Positions 22,271-34,110 of a stretch of DNA of 64,000 nt are shown here, piece by piece. The stretch's first letter is position 1, and each line of letters starts with the position of its first letter. The stretch is from the NCBI RefSeq assembly GCF_910592395.1, contig NC_088325.1:2883501-2947500 (forward strand), read 5' to 3'. Source of the DNA: Lineus longissimus. Lineage: Eukaryota; Nemertea; Pilidiophora; Heteronemertea; Lineidae. The position numbers and the translations under genes were made by a program. Under the pieces are notes generated by a model. The model did not search any database and was not told the DNA's origin. It saw only the letters and a list, made by a program, of their open reading frames with translations.

Positions 22271-23754
22271 GTTTTTATCAGCAAAAATTGGCTGAATTAT
22301 TTCTCGATCATGTGTAACCTTCTTGTAAAACCTGCTTTGGGTTGGGACCATTGTCAGTTATTACCGAAAATATACGAAACCACTATATCATACACAAGGC
22401 ATGATCATGACCACTGGGCAGTATTAATAAACGTTGCATTAATTCATCCAACATCTTGACCTATTCAATCAATCATCTGATTGTGTTTTTGAAACAAAAC
22501 CATTTCAACATGAGAGAGCATCAAAACTAATTCTGTGAAGCCGAAATAGTGCCTATATTTTACAAATACATGTAATTCAATTTATAACAAGTATTATTGC
22601 CAGCTATTACTGTAGAAGAATCATAATAAAACACACCGTGGCAACACCTTGGATACTTTCATTAGAATTTGTTAATTCAGGTTTTCCGTGAATCAGGAAA
22701 CCGCTTTACAACAAGTGGTCTATTTCAGCCAATCGACTGCACGGAGTCGAAAGTACACCCTGCTTTATGAAATTTAGTATTATATACTATATGTACTTCC
22801 TGTAATCACCTATGTGCCGTCGACGTAACCGCAATAGCTCACCTACCAATCCCGATGGCCCAGTGGACCAGGCGACCGCCTCACAAATTGAGGGTCGAGA
22901 AGTCACCGTTGACTATAGGTCACCGTGCTTTATGAATTGTGTTACTCTACTGCCTGAGGTGTCACCTTCTTGAGGGGCGAATGTGTTGAAAGGTACTGCT
23001 GCTCAAAGGCGTTGTCGCAAGTGCTCAAATACCGAAGGTCGCGCTGACGCTGGAGTTGAAGGTACACCGTGCTTTATGGAATGCGGCACTCTACTATCAA
23101 AACACTCTCCCTGGTTCAGGCAATGAGAATACGAATCGCTTTATTGATCAACAGAAACACAATGTTTTTTTCACGATGTTGTATCCGATATCTCACTTGC
23201 ATCGATCGAGTGCGAATTGAAACTAAATGCTGTATTTTCGGGAGAAAATGCCTTCTAGAAAATTATTTTTTGGAAGATATCGGGTGTCCCCCCCCCCGCT
23301 TCAAAAAAACGTACGGAGCGTTAACCCGAAATGTCGTTTGAATTCTTTAAATTTTGCATCCAAATATTATCGATTGGTACTTGTAGTTTCAAAGATTTTG
23401 GTATTTCTTCTCTCTTGTAATGAGGGATACAAAAAATACATACATGTAGTCCAAGTGTAATGTTGACATTGCGACGAGTTGTAAATTCTTATACATTTAC
23501 AAACTTAAAAAAAATGACTTAAAAAAAGCTTAATAGACATTTTAAAATTATAACTTGCCATATGATACAAAACCTTCATAAATCGTAAGAAAGGTTTTAA
23601 AAACAAGAAATATGAGTCCTCAAATGAACAACGTTTCCAGGGAAACCGATCGGCTCCACCTGTTCGACCAATTATCAAATGCATGGCCGTACCAATTTCA
23701 TGTCAACAAATTTACTCAAAACGTTGTAAAATGATGACTTGATCCAATGGCCTC
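22271..23754. repeat. G leader and S module, unit 5
   Basis: The Q frame is reduced to its 3' end (near 22600-22660) and runs into an S module. A tRNA-like unit lies near 22845-22930 (TGGCCCAGTGGACCAGGCGACCGCCTCA). A C-run at 23289-23298 precedes the TTCAAAAAAACGTACGGAGCG motif. No gene seen. Confidence 0.55.
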
Positions 23755-24450
23755 TTTCGGTAAAAAAACTCCTAATTATATTACAACCTCTCGGTAATAT
23801 CCATGGAAATTAGCTGAGTTAATAGACTTTGCCGTGCACATCAGTCTTGCCGGCTGAATCATATAAATAGATACTATTGATATTGTGGCGGTGTAGTTCC
23901 CATTGTGTGCCCTCCCACTTCACACCATGTTAGTAAATTTTATAAGTGCGGGAGGGCGTGCGGTAAGGAAAACGGCCAAACTGACATCATCATCCTGGTT
24001 ATTCAGATCATAAAACAGACGGGCAACTCCCATTCTGACCAGAGTTGCTGATGCTAGATTTTATATGCACTAAGCGAAGATTTTTCAACAAAGCACCAAA
24101 AATCTCTATAAATGTCAAGAAAGCACCTGACCACGAACGATTAATGACTTCCTTCGGATCTCCGAACATTGACCAAGAGATTGACATCTGACACATATCA
24201 TTTGATTCAGTAAGGTAGATTTAGGTAAAAGGCAGGCTCGCATTCAAAGATCGATAAAGACGACTTTGTTTACATTTGATTCGGGCGAAACCACGGTCAT
24301 TTGAATAACTCTAAATAAGCAAATAGGTTGAATAAGTAATGAATGCATTCCAAATCTTCCCTAAATCCGAATGCAAGCATTTAAATTACGAGATACAATG
24401 GTTTCATGCAGTACAAGACGATTTCATGAGACTTCATAGAACATTTTTCA
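23755..24450 (+). promoter_or_regulatory. P1 block, unit 6
   Basis: CATATAAATAGATAC near 23860-23875. The CRE-like site is degraded (TGACATCA). The donor-like sequence after ATG is GTAAAT. The rest is the conserved P1 sequence, with no gene. Confidence 0.4.
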
Positions 24451-24590
24451 TTTGGTGTATATAAATAATGACCCGATCGACTGTATGTGACTGTATGTGA
24501 CTCTACAACTAGGCTAGACCAAAGAATAATCTAGTCCAGGTAACCTCGACCCTATCCGCGGCACAGCGGAGGGTCGAGGTAGCCTCGTTG
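24451..24590 (+). promoter_or_regulatory. P2 TATA box and extended hairpin, unit 6
   Basis: TATAAATA at 24460-24467. The hairpin at 24544-24579 has the usual outer stem and an added inner pairing CCGC/GCGG, so the stem is longer than in other units. GAGGTAGCC follows where most units have GAGGAAGCC. Confidence 0.5.
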
Positions 24591-25227
24591 ATTTACCAGA
24601 GGCGAACCATACATGTTCAGTGCATACAGTGGACGCACTGTCATACCGAGCGCTCTGGTATTGCACATTTTTCTCTTGGATCGAGGTTACCCATCCTACA
24701 GAAAAACACGTGGCCGGACACCGGAATCTTACGCCCCAAATAGAGTTCATGACGAGTTCATTGCCGTCAAGTACTCGTCTCTGTAATGAGTGAATGGAGG
24801 AGACTGGTGAAAGAGTCTTAAAGTGATACAAAACAGAAGAAAACTGATATCACAAAGTTTGATGAATATTCATAGACCTTCCATTATGACCAACAGCCCT
24901 AATTCCTCAATCTATCATGTGCCACCTCCAGTTCCCCGTGGCACAGTTGGCATCTTTACATTTCAGTTGCCACTATCAAGACCAACTCATCCCAGTTCGC
25001 CCAGACCAGTCTCCCTGGAGTCATGAATTAACAGCTTGTGAATTCTCAGTTCTAGTTTATGTTGTTGTTTGCCCACGCAATTGATATAACCTATAGGTCT
25101 TCGATGATTTTGTGTGATCTGCTAACTCGGAAATCCAACTCGAATGGTTTTTCTAATTTCTGTGATGGCCAAAGCTATCGAAGCGTTTTGTTAACCAACT
25201 GGCGTAAACCGCCCAGCGTATCTTTAG
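24591..25227. other. Spacer between P2 and G, unit 6
   Basis: Shared spacer; open frames are not conserved between units. Nothing else seen. Confidence 0.45.
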
Positions 25228-26591
25228 TTATTGTTTCCCATCTTTAATAGTCCGTACGGGTGATAATAGAACGCTATTAGGTAGCATTACTTGTAAGCGT
25301 TCTGTTCGATATTTACTTTGTTTCGTCTGTATCCCAATATGCCAATTACTGACCGAAACAAAGGTCACCGTATTGATCTTTGTGACAATTTTCAAAGGAG
25401 CCAGAGGAGAGCATATGTCTCCGATAAATGTTACACTGGAAAGTATGTTTTTGTTTTTATGTAAAAGTAAATACGTTGATGCCTTTCGATATTTCGAAAT
25501 GTGAAAAAAAGGCGAGATAGAAAACACTTCCAACCGCGTTCTATGGTTAGGAAAAACACGATATAGTGCAAGGAATCCATTCTTTATCCTTTTATAGAAT
25601 AAGATATGACCTTGTTAACTGACGCAATAATGTCATTGAGCAATTAGTTCGAATGTTTGCCTACTTTTCAGTTGAAAAGGTGCCTCCTGCCCGCGTATCC
25701 AAGTTATATCAGATACGGGGAGAGTTTGATTACGATGACGCAAGTTCTTTTTGAGAATACACCCTATTATAATGGCTTTTTTCAAGAATTGCGGCTGGGT
25801 AAACCTGGATCACAAAGTAGAGCATGCGTGCTGACGAGGTAGGATCATTGTGTCAAAATGACGAGTTAATATCTCAAGCAACTTAAAGTCAACCGGTTTA
25901 TAACCTTTTCTCCGGCGCACGTGGTGGAGCAGCCATAATTTCTCGTTGTGAATATCACTGAACATTTTACTAAAACGAGAGAAAACAGACACATTATGAA
26001 CGAGTGCGTAAACATTCCTTTGTTCAGGTTGGTAGACAAGTATATTTCTTAAGGCATGAACATGTCCTCTATCATCTCGATGAACAAATCGTATCGAATT
26101 AGAATTGTCGTCAAACATAAACAGCCTGGCTTCATATTTACTCAAAATGAGTGATACGTCGGGTTTGAAAACGACTGGTTCAGAACTTCGGTACGTTTGG
26201 GTGTTTTTTTCCTGAAAGAGCAGTTGTTAAAGTGTAAGTAGATGAGATGAGAGCTGCACTACTTTTTATTCTTGTTACCACAGCACAGTCAGCCTTTAAC
26301 CAGGGACCCAGAAACTTCTTGACGGAATGCCTAATGGTATGATTTACTGCCACAATTTGTATCAGGTTTGACTTTGATACGAATTATTGCTATACCACTA
26401 TCGAGTTTTGGCATGTGATAAAACCTTACCTCTAGTTGATACATATGCCATCCTCTGGTAATCGTTACATCTTCCCTCTCCAAACATGTTGCCTTCTCAC
26501 TATGCAGTCGGCAAACATGGCCGTCAGTATGCCCGGGGGTATTAATAGTTTTGCAACTTAGCACCAAAAGCAACACCTTGGATACTTTCAT
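25228..26591 (-). pseudogene. Family G copy 6, broken, with a new N-terminus
   Basis: Exon 1 (26591-26430) has lost its original start: a deletion fused the hydrophobic core to sequence from the Q-to-S junction, creating a new ATG. The result, M-K-V-S-K-V-L-L-L-V-L-S-C, still resembles a signal peptide. The donor is GAG/GTAAGG. Exon 2 starts at 26211 and is open to about 25810, then a stop and frame changes occur; the C-terminal part reappears in 25533-25228 and ends early. The copy is not intact. Confidence 0.7.
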
Positions 26592-27264
26592 TAGAATTTG
26601 TTAATTCGGGTTTTCCGTGACGCAGGAAACCGCTTGACAACAAGTGGTCTGTTTCAGCCAATCGACTGCTCGGAGTCGAAAGTGCAACCTGCTTTATGAA
26701 ATTTGGTACTATATATTATATGTACTTCCTGTAATCACCTATGCGCCGTCGACGTAACCGCAATAGCTCACCTACCGATCCCGATAACCCAGTGGACCAG
26801 GCGACCACCTCATAAATTGAAGGTCGAGCAGTCACCGGTGACTATAGGTCACCGTGCTTTATGAATTGTGTTACTCAACTTCCTGAGATGTCACTTTCTT
26901 GAGGGGCGAATGTGTTGAAAGGCGCTGCTGCTCAAAGGCGTTGCCGCAAGTGCTCAAATACTGAAGGTCTGGCAGTCGCTGGAGTCGAAGGTACACCGTG
27001 CTTTATGGAATGCGGCACTCTACTATCAAAACACTCTCCCTGGTTCAGGCAATGAGAATACCAATCGCTTTATTGATCAACAGAAACATAATGTTTTTTT
27101 CACGATGTTGTATCCGATAATATCTCACTTGCATCGATCGAGTGCAAATTGAAACTAAATGCTGTATTTTTGGGAGAAAATGCCCTCTAGAAAATTATTT
27201 TTTTGGAAGATATCGGGTGTCCCCCGCTCCAAAAAAACGTACGGAGCGTTAACCCGAAATGTCG
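26592..27264. repeat. S module, unit 6
   Basis: One tRNA-like unit near 26775-26850, plus the ATCGATCGAGTGC and CGTACGGAGCG motifs. It joins P1 sequence abruptly at about 27265 (GAAATGTCGATGTCAGTAAG). No gene seen. Confidence 0.5.
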
Positions 27265-27786
27265 ATGTCAGTAAGTTTTATAAGTGCGGGAGGGCGTGGG
27301 GTGAGGAAAATAACCAAACAGACGTCATCGCCCCGGTTATTCAGACCTCAAAACAGACGGGCAGCTCACATTCTGACCTGAGTTGCTGATGCCAGATTTT
27401 ATATGCACCCAGCGAAAATTTTTCAATAAAGCAACAGAAAATCTCTTTCAATGTCAAGAAAGCACCTGACCACGAACGATTAATGACTTCCTTCGGATCT
27501 CCGAACATTAACCAAGAGATTGACATCTGACACATATCATTTGATTCAGTAAGGTAGATTTAGGTAAAAGGCAAGCTCGCATTCAAAGATAGATAAAGAC
27601 GACTTTGTTTACATTTGATTCGGGCGAAACCACGGTCATTTGAATAACTCTAAATAAGCAAATAGGCTGAATAAGTAATGAATGCATTCCAAATCTTCCC
27701 AAAATCCGAATGCAAGTATTTAAATTACGAGATACAATGGTTTCATGCAGCGCAAGAGGATTTTATGAGACTTCACAGAAAATTAT
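27265..27786 (+). promoter_or_regulatory. Truncated P1 block, unit 7
   Basis: This block starts at the ATGTCAGTAAGT element, so the first TATA-like site is missing. An ACGTCA half-site lies near 27321. The rest matches other P1 blocks. Confidence 0.4.
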
Positions 27787-27970
27787 ATTGGGTGTATATA
27801 AATAATGACCCGATCGACTGTATGTGACTGTCTCTGACTCTGCAGACAACTAGGCTAGACCTAAAGAATAATCTAGTCCAGGTAACCTCGACTCTATCCG
27901 CTGCAAAGCAGAGGGTCGAGGAAGCCTCGTTGATTTAAACGATGTGAACCATGCATTTTCAGTGCATACA
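27787..27970 (+). promoter_or_regulatory. P2 TATA box and hairpin, unit 7
   Basis: TATAAATA at 27797-27804; hairpin 27886-27921 with one mismatch (CCTCGACTCT against AGGGTCGAGG). Homology to other P2 blocks stops at about 27970, after CAGTGCATACAG. Confidence 0.5.
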
Positions 27971-28394
27971 GTTTGTTTTGACGAAGGTTGGGATACCAAT
28001 AAACAACAGGGACGGTAGAATTCGAACAAACACTGGACCCACCTGGTTATGGCTGTTGTTTCTAATTCCAATGGCAGCACCCTTCACGGTTGTTGATACC
28101 AGTACCAATCAGCTGCCCTGGAGACTATGTCATCACGCCCTTGGCTTCACACCCTGCTGCTAGCCCGTGGGCGGTGCAATATCTAGAAGAGGTTCTGGGT
28201 TCCTCTCAAACCCCGCGCTTGACCAACAAGCGGGCTAAGTATATTTTTGATAATGGATATGTTTATAGTTTTGTACAATAATGCACATGTATGTATGTCG
28301 ACTATAGTTTGATATATAATGTTGAATATTAACAATACATGATGGTTTGATATATTATGTTGAATATTAACAATACATGGATGAGCTATACTGT
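27971..28394. other. Unique patch between P2 and the duplicated segment
   Basis: Not found elsewhere in the window. It has a B-box-like TTCGAA at about 28022, a small hairpin near 28213-28238 (CCCGC...GCGGG) and a roughly 35-bp direct repeat, TTTGATATAT(A/T)ATGTTGAATATTAACAATACATG, near 28308-28341 and 28344-28380. Open frames here are short and give no recognisable protein. Confidence 0.5.
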
Positions 28395-28783
28395 TCTGAC
28401 TAATAAGTCGAATTTTAAACAAGGAGTCAATGAAATCTTTTTTGGTTTTTGTCATAGGCAATATAAGTAACAAGGTGATACAACTAGAACTTTGGTTCTT
28501 ACTAAATGTTAGATGGTGTGGATGGGCGAACCCATTTTGACCCAATGTCAGTTTATTAGAATACTATCACGGACGTAAACCTAAACTGGCGGCGTGTAAA
28601 CGAAGGAGATGTACGACAGCGGAATACCAACTACAAATTCAACCACAATGGCCGAATCGAATGTCTACTACGAAGTATGCTAGAAGTGCTTGAATGCACT
28701 ATTTAGAACATGACGTCACTGATTAACGCCTAGTTCTGTAAACAAGAAAACAACCAAATTTATATAACACGCCTACAATTTAG

Positions 28784-29185
28784 GTGCTTAAAGAATGGTG
28801 GCCCTTCCGTTCAACCCGGAAACAACGACTAGAACCGAGCATCAAGACCCATCCAACGATGACATATGTAACCACAGGACATTCTAACACACCATTACGA
28901 AGGACTATAATTATTAGTCCAGACCTAAGCATATATGACATCAAAAGTAAGATTACCCAACTAACTGGAAAACCAGAACAGTGCATGAAACGTCAACGAT
29001 ATAAAATCTGTCCACAACAAATGCGAAGACAAAACCTACAGGCCTACGAAACCGGCCAGAATAGGTATAATACTATACGAATGCATGAGCTAGCGTGTAG
29101 CACAATTTTGCACATACACAAGGGAGAAATCCCATACAAAGCGATTATGTCAATACACAGGTTTGGAAACGTAATCAAAACATGA
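28784..29185 (+). CDS. Second copy of the 133-codon open frame
   Basis: Same length and position as 451-852. About five residues differ, among them Q/R, S/L, N/K, Y/C and T/I. The frame begins with GTG after a stop and shares the ATGA overlap with the following frame. Function unknown and coding status doubtful. Confidence 0.2.
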   Translation: MLKEWWPFRSTRKQRLEPSIKTHPTMTYVTTGHSNTPLRRTIIISPDLSIYDIKSKITQLTGKPEQCMKRQRYKICPQQMRRQNLQAYETGQNRYNTIRMHELACSTILHIHKGEIPYKAIMSIHRFGNVIKT

Positions 29186-29403
29186 GCTCACAAACAAAAT
29201 GGCGGCTCAATTTAAGTGCATGTCATTACGACATTACGAAGTGGAGTGACGAAGACTACGCCCTACTGACTCCCAGTCAAATTTTGGAATTAAAAGGAGA
29301 AATTATCGGAATAATCCTACCAGGACCTTCAAACTTCAACTTCCTTCAACGAACCGTCTCCAAACAGAATAACATGGCACAGGATTCCAACCAGGACGAA
29401 TAA
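29182..29403 (+). CDS. Second copy of the 73-codon open frame
   Basis: Same as 849-1070 with one residue changed (A/V in Q-R-T-x-S-K). The stop is TAA here and TGA in the other copy. Not recognised. Confidence 0.25.
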   Translation: MSSQTKWRLNLSACHYDITKWSDEDYALLTPSQILELKGEIIGIILPGPSNFNFLQRTVSKQNNMAQDSNQDE

Positions 29404-29602
29404 TACAAATAAAAACACAGGAAACCCGGGAAGAACGAAAAGGCCGTGTGCTCCCTGCAGGGCCCTAGCAGAATGAGAGCGAAAACCTAGTGCGAGGCCG
29501 TGATCTCGCGTAGTTTTATTAATTTTATAATATTTCTTTTTTATTTGACTCCCATGAGCCTCTATTAAAATGGCGTCCGTTTGTTTACAATTACTATAGC
29601 AC

Positions 29603-30179
29603 ATGAGGAAATGGCACTTCGCCAAAACACAGTGGATGCACAGTCATACAAAGCGCTCTGGTATCGCAGATTATTCACTTGGATCGAGGTTACCCGTCAA
29701 ACAGAAAAACAAAACGCCCCCAAATCGAGTTCATGACGAGTTTATTGCCGTCAAGTACTCGACTCTGAAATCTGTAAATGGAGGAGACTGGAGAAAGAGA
29801 ATAAGCATAATCTAGAACAAAAGAAAACTGAAATCACAAAGTTTGATGAATATTTATGGACTTTCCATTATGACCAACAGCCCAAATTCCTCAATCTGTC
29901 ATGTGCCACCTCCAATTCCCGTGGCGCAGTTGCCATCTTTAGATTTCAGTTGCCACTATCAAGACCAACTCATACCAGTTCGCCCACACCAGTCTCCCTG
30001 TAGTCATGACTTCACAGCTTGTGAATTCTCAGTTCTAGTTCTAGTTTATGTTGTTGTTCGCCCTCGCAATTGATATAGACTATAGGTCTTTGATGATTTA
30101 CTGTGATCTGCTTCCTCGGAAATCCAACTCGAATGGTTTGACTAATTTCTGTGATGGCCAAACCTCTCGAAGCGTTTTG
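29603..30179. other. 3' half of P2 and spacer, unit 7
   Basis: Matches 1266-1846. Frames at 29603-29815 and 29843-30073 are open in both copies but closed or shifted in the other units. Confidence 0.5.
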
Positions 30180-31604
30180 CTAACCAACTGGCGTAAACCG
30201 CCTAGCGTATTTTATTGTCTTCTTACTCTGTCCTTTACCCATATCTTTAATTGTGTGTACTGGTGATAATAGAACGCTATTAGGTAGCATTACTAGTCTG
30301 CGTTCTTTTTGATATTTACGTTGTTTCCACGGTATCCCAATATGCCAATTACTGACCGAAACAATGGTCACCTTATTAATCTTTGTTACAGTTTTCAAAG
30401 GAGCCAGAGGAGAGCATATGTCTCTGATAAATGTTACACTGGAAAGTAAGTTTTTGTTTCTATGTGAAAATAAAAGTGTTGATTCCTTTCGATAGTCCGA
30501 AAAGTGAAAAGTATGTATATACGGGACCAACAACACTTCCAACCGCATTCTCGGTTGAGGAAAGACACGATATAGTGCAATGAATCCTTTCTTTATCCTT
30601 TTATAGAATAAGATATGACCTTGTCGACTTACGAAATAATGTGTAGTTTTGGCATTGCGTTCGAAACTTTGCCAATTATTCAGTTCAAAAATCGCATTCT
30701 GCCCGCGTATCCAAGTTATATTAAAAATGGAGAGAAAAGGACGACGATAGCTTCCTATGGCAGTGCCAGCTATTACAAAGATGTTTTTTAAGACAATTGG
30801 CATGCCAATTGTACAATGTTTAGTTGAACATGGGTGATGACGAGGTAGGATTATTGTGTCAAAATGACGAGTTGATATCTCAAACAACTTCAGTACAACC
30901 GGTTGGTTTCCACTTTCCTGGCGCACGTAGTAGAGCAGCAATAATTTCCCGTAGCGAATATCACTGAACATTTTACTAAAACGAGAGGAATCAGACGCAT
31001 TATGAACGAGTGCGTAAACATTCCTTTGTTCAGGTTGGTAGACAAGTATATTTCTCAAGGCATGAACATGTCCTCTATCATGTCGATGAACAAATAGTAT
31101 CGAATTAGAATTGTCGTCAAACATAAACAGCCTGGCTTCATATTTACTCCAAATGACTGATACGGGGGGTTTGAAAACGACTGGTTCAGAAACTCTGTAC
31201 GTTTGGGTTCTTTTTTCCTGAAAGAGCAGTTGTTAAAGTGTATGTAGATGAGAGCTGCACTGCTTTTCATTTTTGTTACCACAGCACAGTGAGACTTTAA
31301 CCAGGGACCAAGAAACTTCTGGAGGGAATGCCTTATGGTATGATTTACTGCCACAATTAAAATCATGTTTGACTTTGAGACGGATTTTAGCCTAACCACG
31401 ATCGAGTCTTGGCATGTGATAAAACCTTACCTCTTGTTGATACATAAGCCATCCTGTAGTAATCGCTACATCCTCCCTCTCCAAACATGTTGCCTTCTCA
31501 CTATGCAGTCGGCAAACATGGCCGTCATTATGCCCTGGGGTGTTAATAGTTTTGCAACTTTGCACCAAAAAGCAAACAAATGCGCAATGACACCTCGACC
31601 GCAT
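30180..31604 (-). CDS. Family G copy 7: predicted secreted protein, two exons
   Basis: Exon 1 is 31604-31431 (58 codons), ending Q-Q-E at a GAG/GTAAGG donor; exon 2 is 31217-30180 (345 codons plus stop) after CTGCTCTTTCAG. Product 403 residues. The signal-like core carries a Gln (F-L-V-Q-S-C), which may weaken it. F-M-F-D-D-N-S-N-S and N-I-T-W are present; the first sequon is altered (N-A-S-D). One residue is gained in the F-E-R-N-A-K-T-T-H-Y-F part, in frame. Sister of pseudogene copy 1 by position in the duplicated segment. Confidence 0.58.
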
Positions 31605-31941
31605 GTTTTTATCAGCAAAACTTGGCTGAATTATTTCTCGATCATGTGTAACCTTCTTGTAAATCATGCTTTGGGTTGGGATCATTGTCAGTTATTGCCG
31701 AAAATATACGAGACCACTATATCAAACACAGGGTATGATCATGACCACTGGGCAGTATTAATAAACGTTGCATTAATTCATCCATTATCTTGACCTATTC
31801 AATAAAAAATCTGATTGGCCTTTACAAACAACAACATTTCAACATGCGAGAGCATCAAAACTAAATCTGTGAAGCCGAATTAGTGCCGATATTTTACAAA
31901 TGCATGTAATTCAATTTGATAAGAAGCATTTTTGCCGGCTA
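31605..31941. other. Leader of G copy 7 and gap to Q
   Basis: On the minus strand this is the 5' flank of the G gene. A five-codon upstream frame (ATG ATC GAG AAA TAA, reverse complement near 31636-31650) lies just before the start codon and is present in nearly every copy. The rest is AT-rich with no gene. Confidence 0.4.
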
Positions 31942-32307
31942 TTACTGTAGAACAATTATAATGAAACACACCGCGGCAACACCTTGGATACTTTTATTGA
32001 ATTTCCCGTTTGTAAGCAACATATTGGCGATGATCGCTCGACCGGACAATTGATCCGGGTATTTCCGAGTATGATTAGGACAAGCGAACATTGCGGAAAG
32101 GAAGGGGACTAAACTGAATGGGGGACTGCCGTACGAACGCACAAACTGAATCCAAACATGCTCGCTGCAGTGACGGCAAACTCTCCACAAGTTGAACCTC
32201 TGCCCGATATGATTCATTATGATATTTGATTCATTTCTGCTTTCTTTTTGCCATCTATAGTCGATCCTATTATCACTTGAATTACCCTCAAACAGCGTGG
32301 TATTCAA
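31942..32307 (-). CDS. Family Q open frame, copy 3 (121 codons)
   Basis: The longest Q frame. An altered region removes the usual M-K-W-H start and opens the frame a further 30 codons upstream, beginning M-N-T-T-L-F-E-G. The shared core (Q-R-F-N-L-W-R-V-C-R-H-C-S-E-H-V-W-I-Q) and the N-H-T sequon are kept. It sits about 340 bp upstream of G exon 1 on the same strand. Coding status uncertain. Confidence 0.3.
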   Translation of the reverse strand: MNTTLFEGNSSDNRIDYRWQKESRNESNIIMNHIGQRFNLWRVCRHCSEHVWIQFVRSYGSPPFSLVPFLSAMFACPNHTRKYPDQLSGRAIIANMLLTNGKFNKSIQGVAAVCFIIIVLQ

Positions 32308-33096
32308 ATTACTATACCGGCTACTGGCCGCCGGATATTGACAATAGACCCGACGAAAATCTTTGTTGGTTGGTGAAATTAAGGGGCGAATGGTTTGAAA
32401 GGCGCTGCTGCAGTTTCTTTGAAATTATTGCTGACGAATCTTAAAATTTCCTGCGTCATTATATCATGCGGATGAACGAAATCAATATGCAGAGGTTTAG
32501 AGTTTTTCTGACAAATTTGTTCCATAGGAATCGAATTCTCTATTCAAATGTCGGTAAGAAACGGCATTCGCATGACATTTGGAGCCTACATGCCGTCGAC
32601 GTAACCGCTCACATACCAATCCCGATGGCCCAGTGGCTCAGGCATCCGCCTCAGAAATGGAAGGTCGAGCAGTCGTGGAAGTCGAAGGTACACCGTGCTT
32701 TATGAAATTTGGCACTGTACATAGTTATGTACTTCCTGTAATCACCTATATGCCGTCGACGAAACCGCAATTGTTCACCTACCGATCCCGATGGCTCTGT
32801 GGCCCAGGCGACCGCCTCATCAATGGAAGGTAGAGCAGTCGTGGAAGTCGAAGGTACACAGTGCTTTATGAAATGCAGCACTCCACTATTAAAACTCTCT
32901 CCCTGGTTCAGGAAACGAGGCTACGCATTGCTTTATTGATCAACAGAAACATAATGTTTTTTTCAAGATGTTGTCTCCGATATCTCACATTCATCGATCG
33001 AGTGCGGATTGAAACTAAATGCTGTATTGTTGGGAGACAATGCCTAGGAAATTAATTTTTTTCTTTCTTGTAGGGAGGGAAACAAGAAATACATAC
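32308..33096. repeat. S module left of the gypsy element, unit 7
   Basis: A pair of tRNA-like units near 32615-32705 and 32780-32865. It ends with GGAAACAAGAAATACATAC, at which the gypsy element inserted; ATAC at 33093-33096 is the left target duplication. No gene seen. Confidence 0.55.
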
Positions 33097-33340
33097 TGTT
33101 ACGATAGGTCTTAGTCAATCACACAAAACGTAACACAAAACGAACTACACAAGTCCATTGCACAAATGAACACAAGATCGATTCAAAGAACTACCGATAA
33201 GTGTATTTAAAACTGGTACAAAAACTATTATAAAGAATTAACATCTTTTGACAGTAACGCCATCTTACCCGACGACTTGCGTCGTCTCCAACCAATTCCT
33301 AACCGGCCGGGATGACCGAAGACAACCGAAGGATGTCACA
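33097..33340 (-). repeat. 3' LTR of the gypsy element
   Basis: 244 bp, TG...CA ends. Compared with the other LTR it lacks a 6-bp ATGTAC insertion near the ACTAC motif and shows scattered substitutions. Confidence 0.92.
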
Positions 33341-33356
33341 CCCCCCCCCCCCCCCA
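33341..33356 (-). other. Polypurine tract
   Basis: On the minus strand, AAGT followed by a run of 15 G directly abuts the 3' LTR, the expected place for the plus-strand primer. The pure G run is unusually uniform. Confidence 0.8.
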
Positions 33357-33755
33357 CTTAAAAAGTTTCATCCCTGATGAAACTAACTCACAAGGAATAC
33401 TAAGTACCAAATCACCATAAAAAATAATCGCCATTCTCACAGACACAATACTACTAAAAAAACACCTTACAAGCATCTTTTACAACCGAAATAGTCTAAC
33501 AGTCAATCGACTGTGCCACAAAATTATCTGTGCAAGTACAAATACTGTTTATATAACAACTACAATGCAGTCAGAGCAAGTATTTGAGAAAGTATCAAGC
33601 TACTGATAATAAAGTAATACTTCACAAGTACACTCAGACATACTTAATATACAAGTACATAATGTACATAATGCTAAATATTCACTTGACCATGAATTCC
33701 GCATTCATCATACAAAGTCTCGAAACAGTCCAATGAAAGTCTCTTTGTTATCAAA
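33357..33755. other. Non-coding stretch between RNase H and 3' LTR
   Basis: AT-rich, no substantial open frame and no motif recognised. Typical 3' untranslated part of the element. Confidence 0.5.
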
Positions 33756-34110
33756 TCACGTATCCAGTCTCGATCGAGCGTCTGCCAACACATTATCACG
33801 TCCTTTAATGTGCTGAACCTCCAAATCGTATTGTTGCAATGCAAGACACCATCGCATAAGTCTCTGATTGTTATTTTTCATTTTTGCCAAGAACACTAAC
33901 GGGTTACGATCCGTGAACACTTTCACAGGAAAACTAGGCGAGTTCAAGTACACAGCAAAGTACTCCAAAGACAAAACCAAAGCAAGTGTCTCCTTTTCAA
34001 TAGTGGAGTAGTTAACCTGGTGCTTATTTAGTTTCCGAGAAAAAGTAACACACCGGACGGTCAATGCCGTCTTGATCTTCTTGCATCAAGACCCCCCCCC
34101 TTCCCTAATG
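33756..34110 (-). pseudogene. RNase H domain of the gypsy element
   Basis: The open frame 34064-33756 has F-S-R-K-L-N-K-H-Q-V-N-Y-S-T-I-E-K-E-T-L-A, V-F-T-D-R-N-P-L and N-V-L-A-D-A-R-S-R, all hallmarks of gypsy RNase H; the final catalytic D is in L-A-D-A. It is out of frame with the RT ORF, the break lying in a C-run at about 34088-34100 just after D-A-S-D-H-A-I. That break makes the pol gene inactive as it stands. Confidence 0.8.

Larger units (their letters stand above)
28395..29602. repeat. Right copy of the 1.2-kb duplicated segment
   Basis: Near-identical to 1-1265, lacking about 65 bp of it. Here the left boundary is visible: the segment starts near GACTAATAAGTCG at about 28398, just after the direct repeats. 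It replaces the first half of the P2 module, exactly as in unit 1, so units 1 and 7 share an ancestor that already carried it. Confidence 0.85.

Noticed and set aside
28022-28060. B-box-like TTCGAA as evidence of a tRNA gene
   Set aside because: No A-box or cloverleaf could be found around it.
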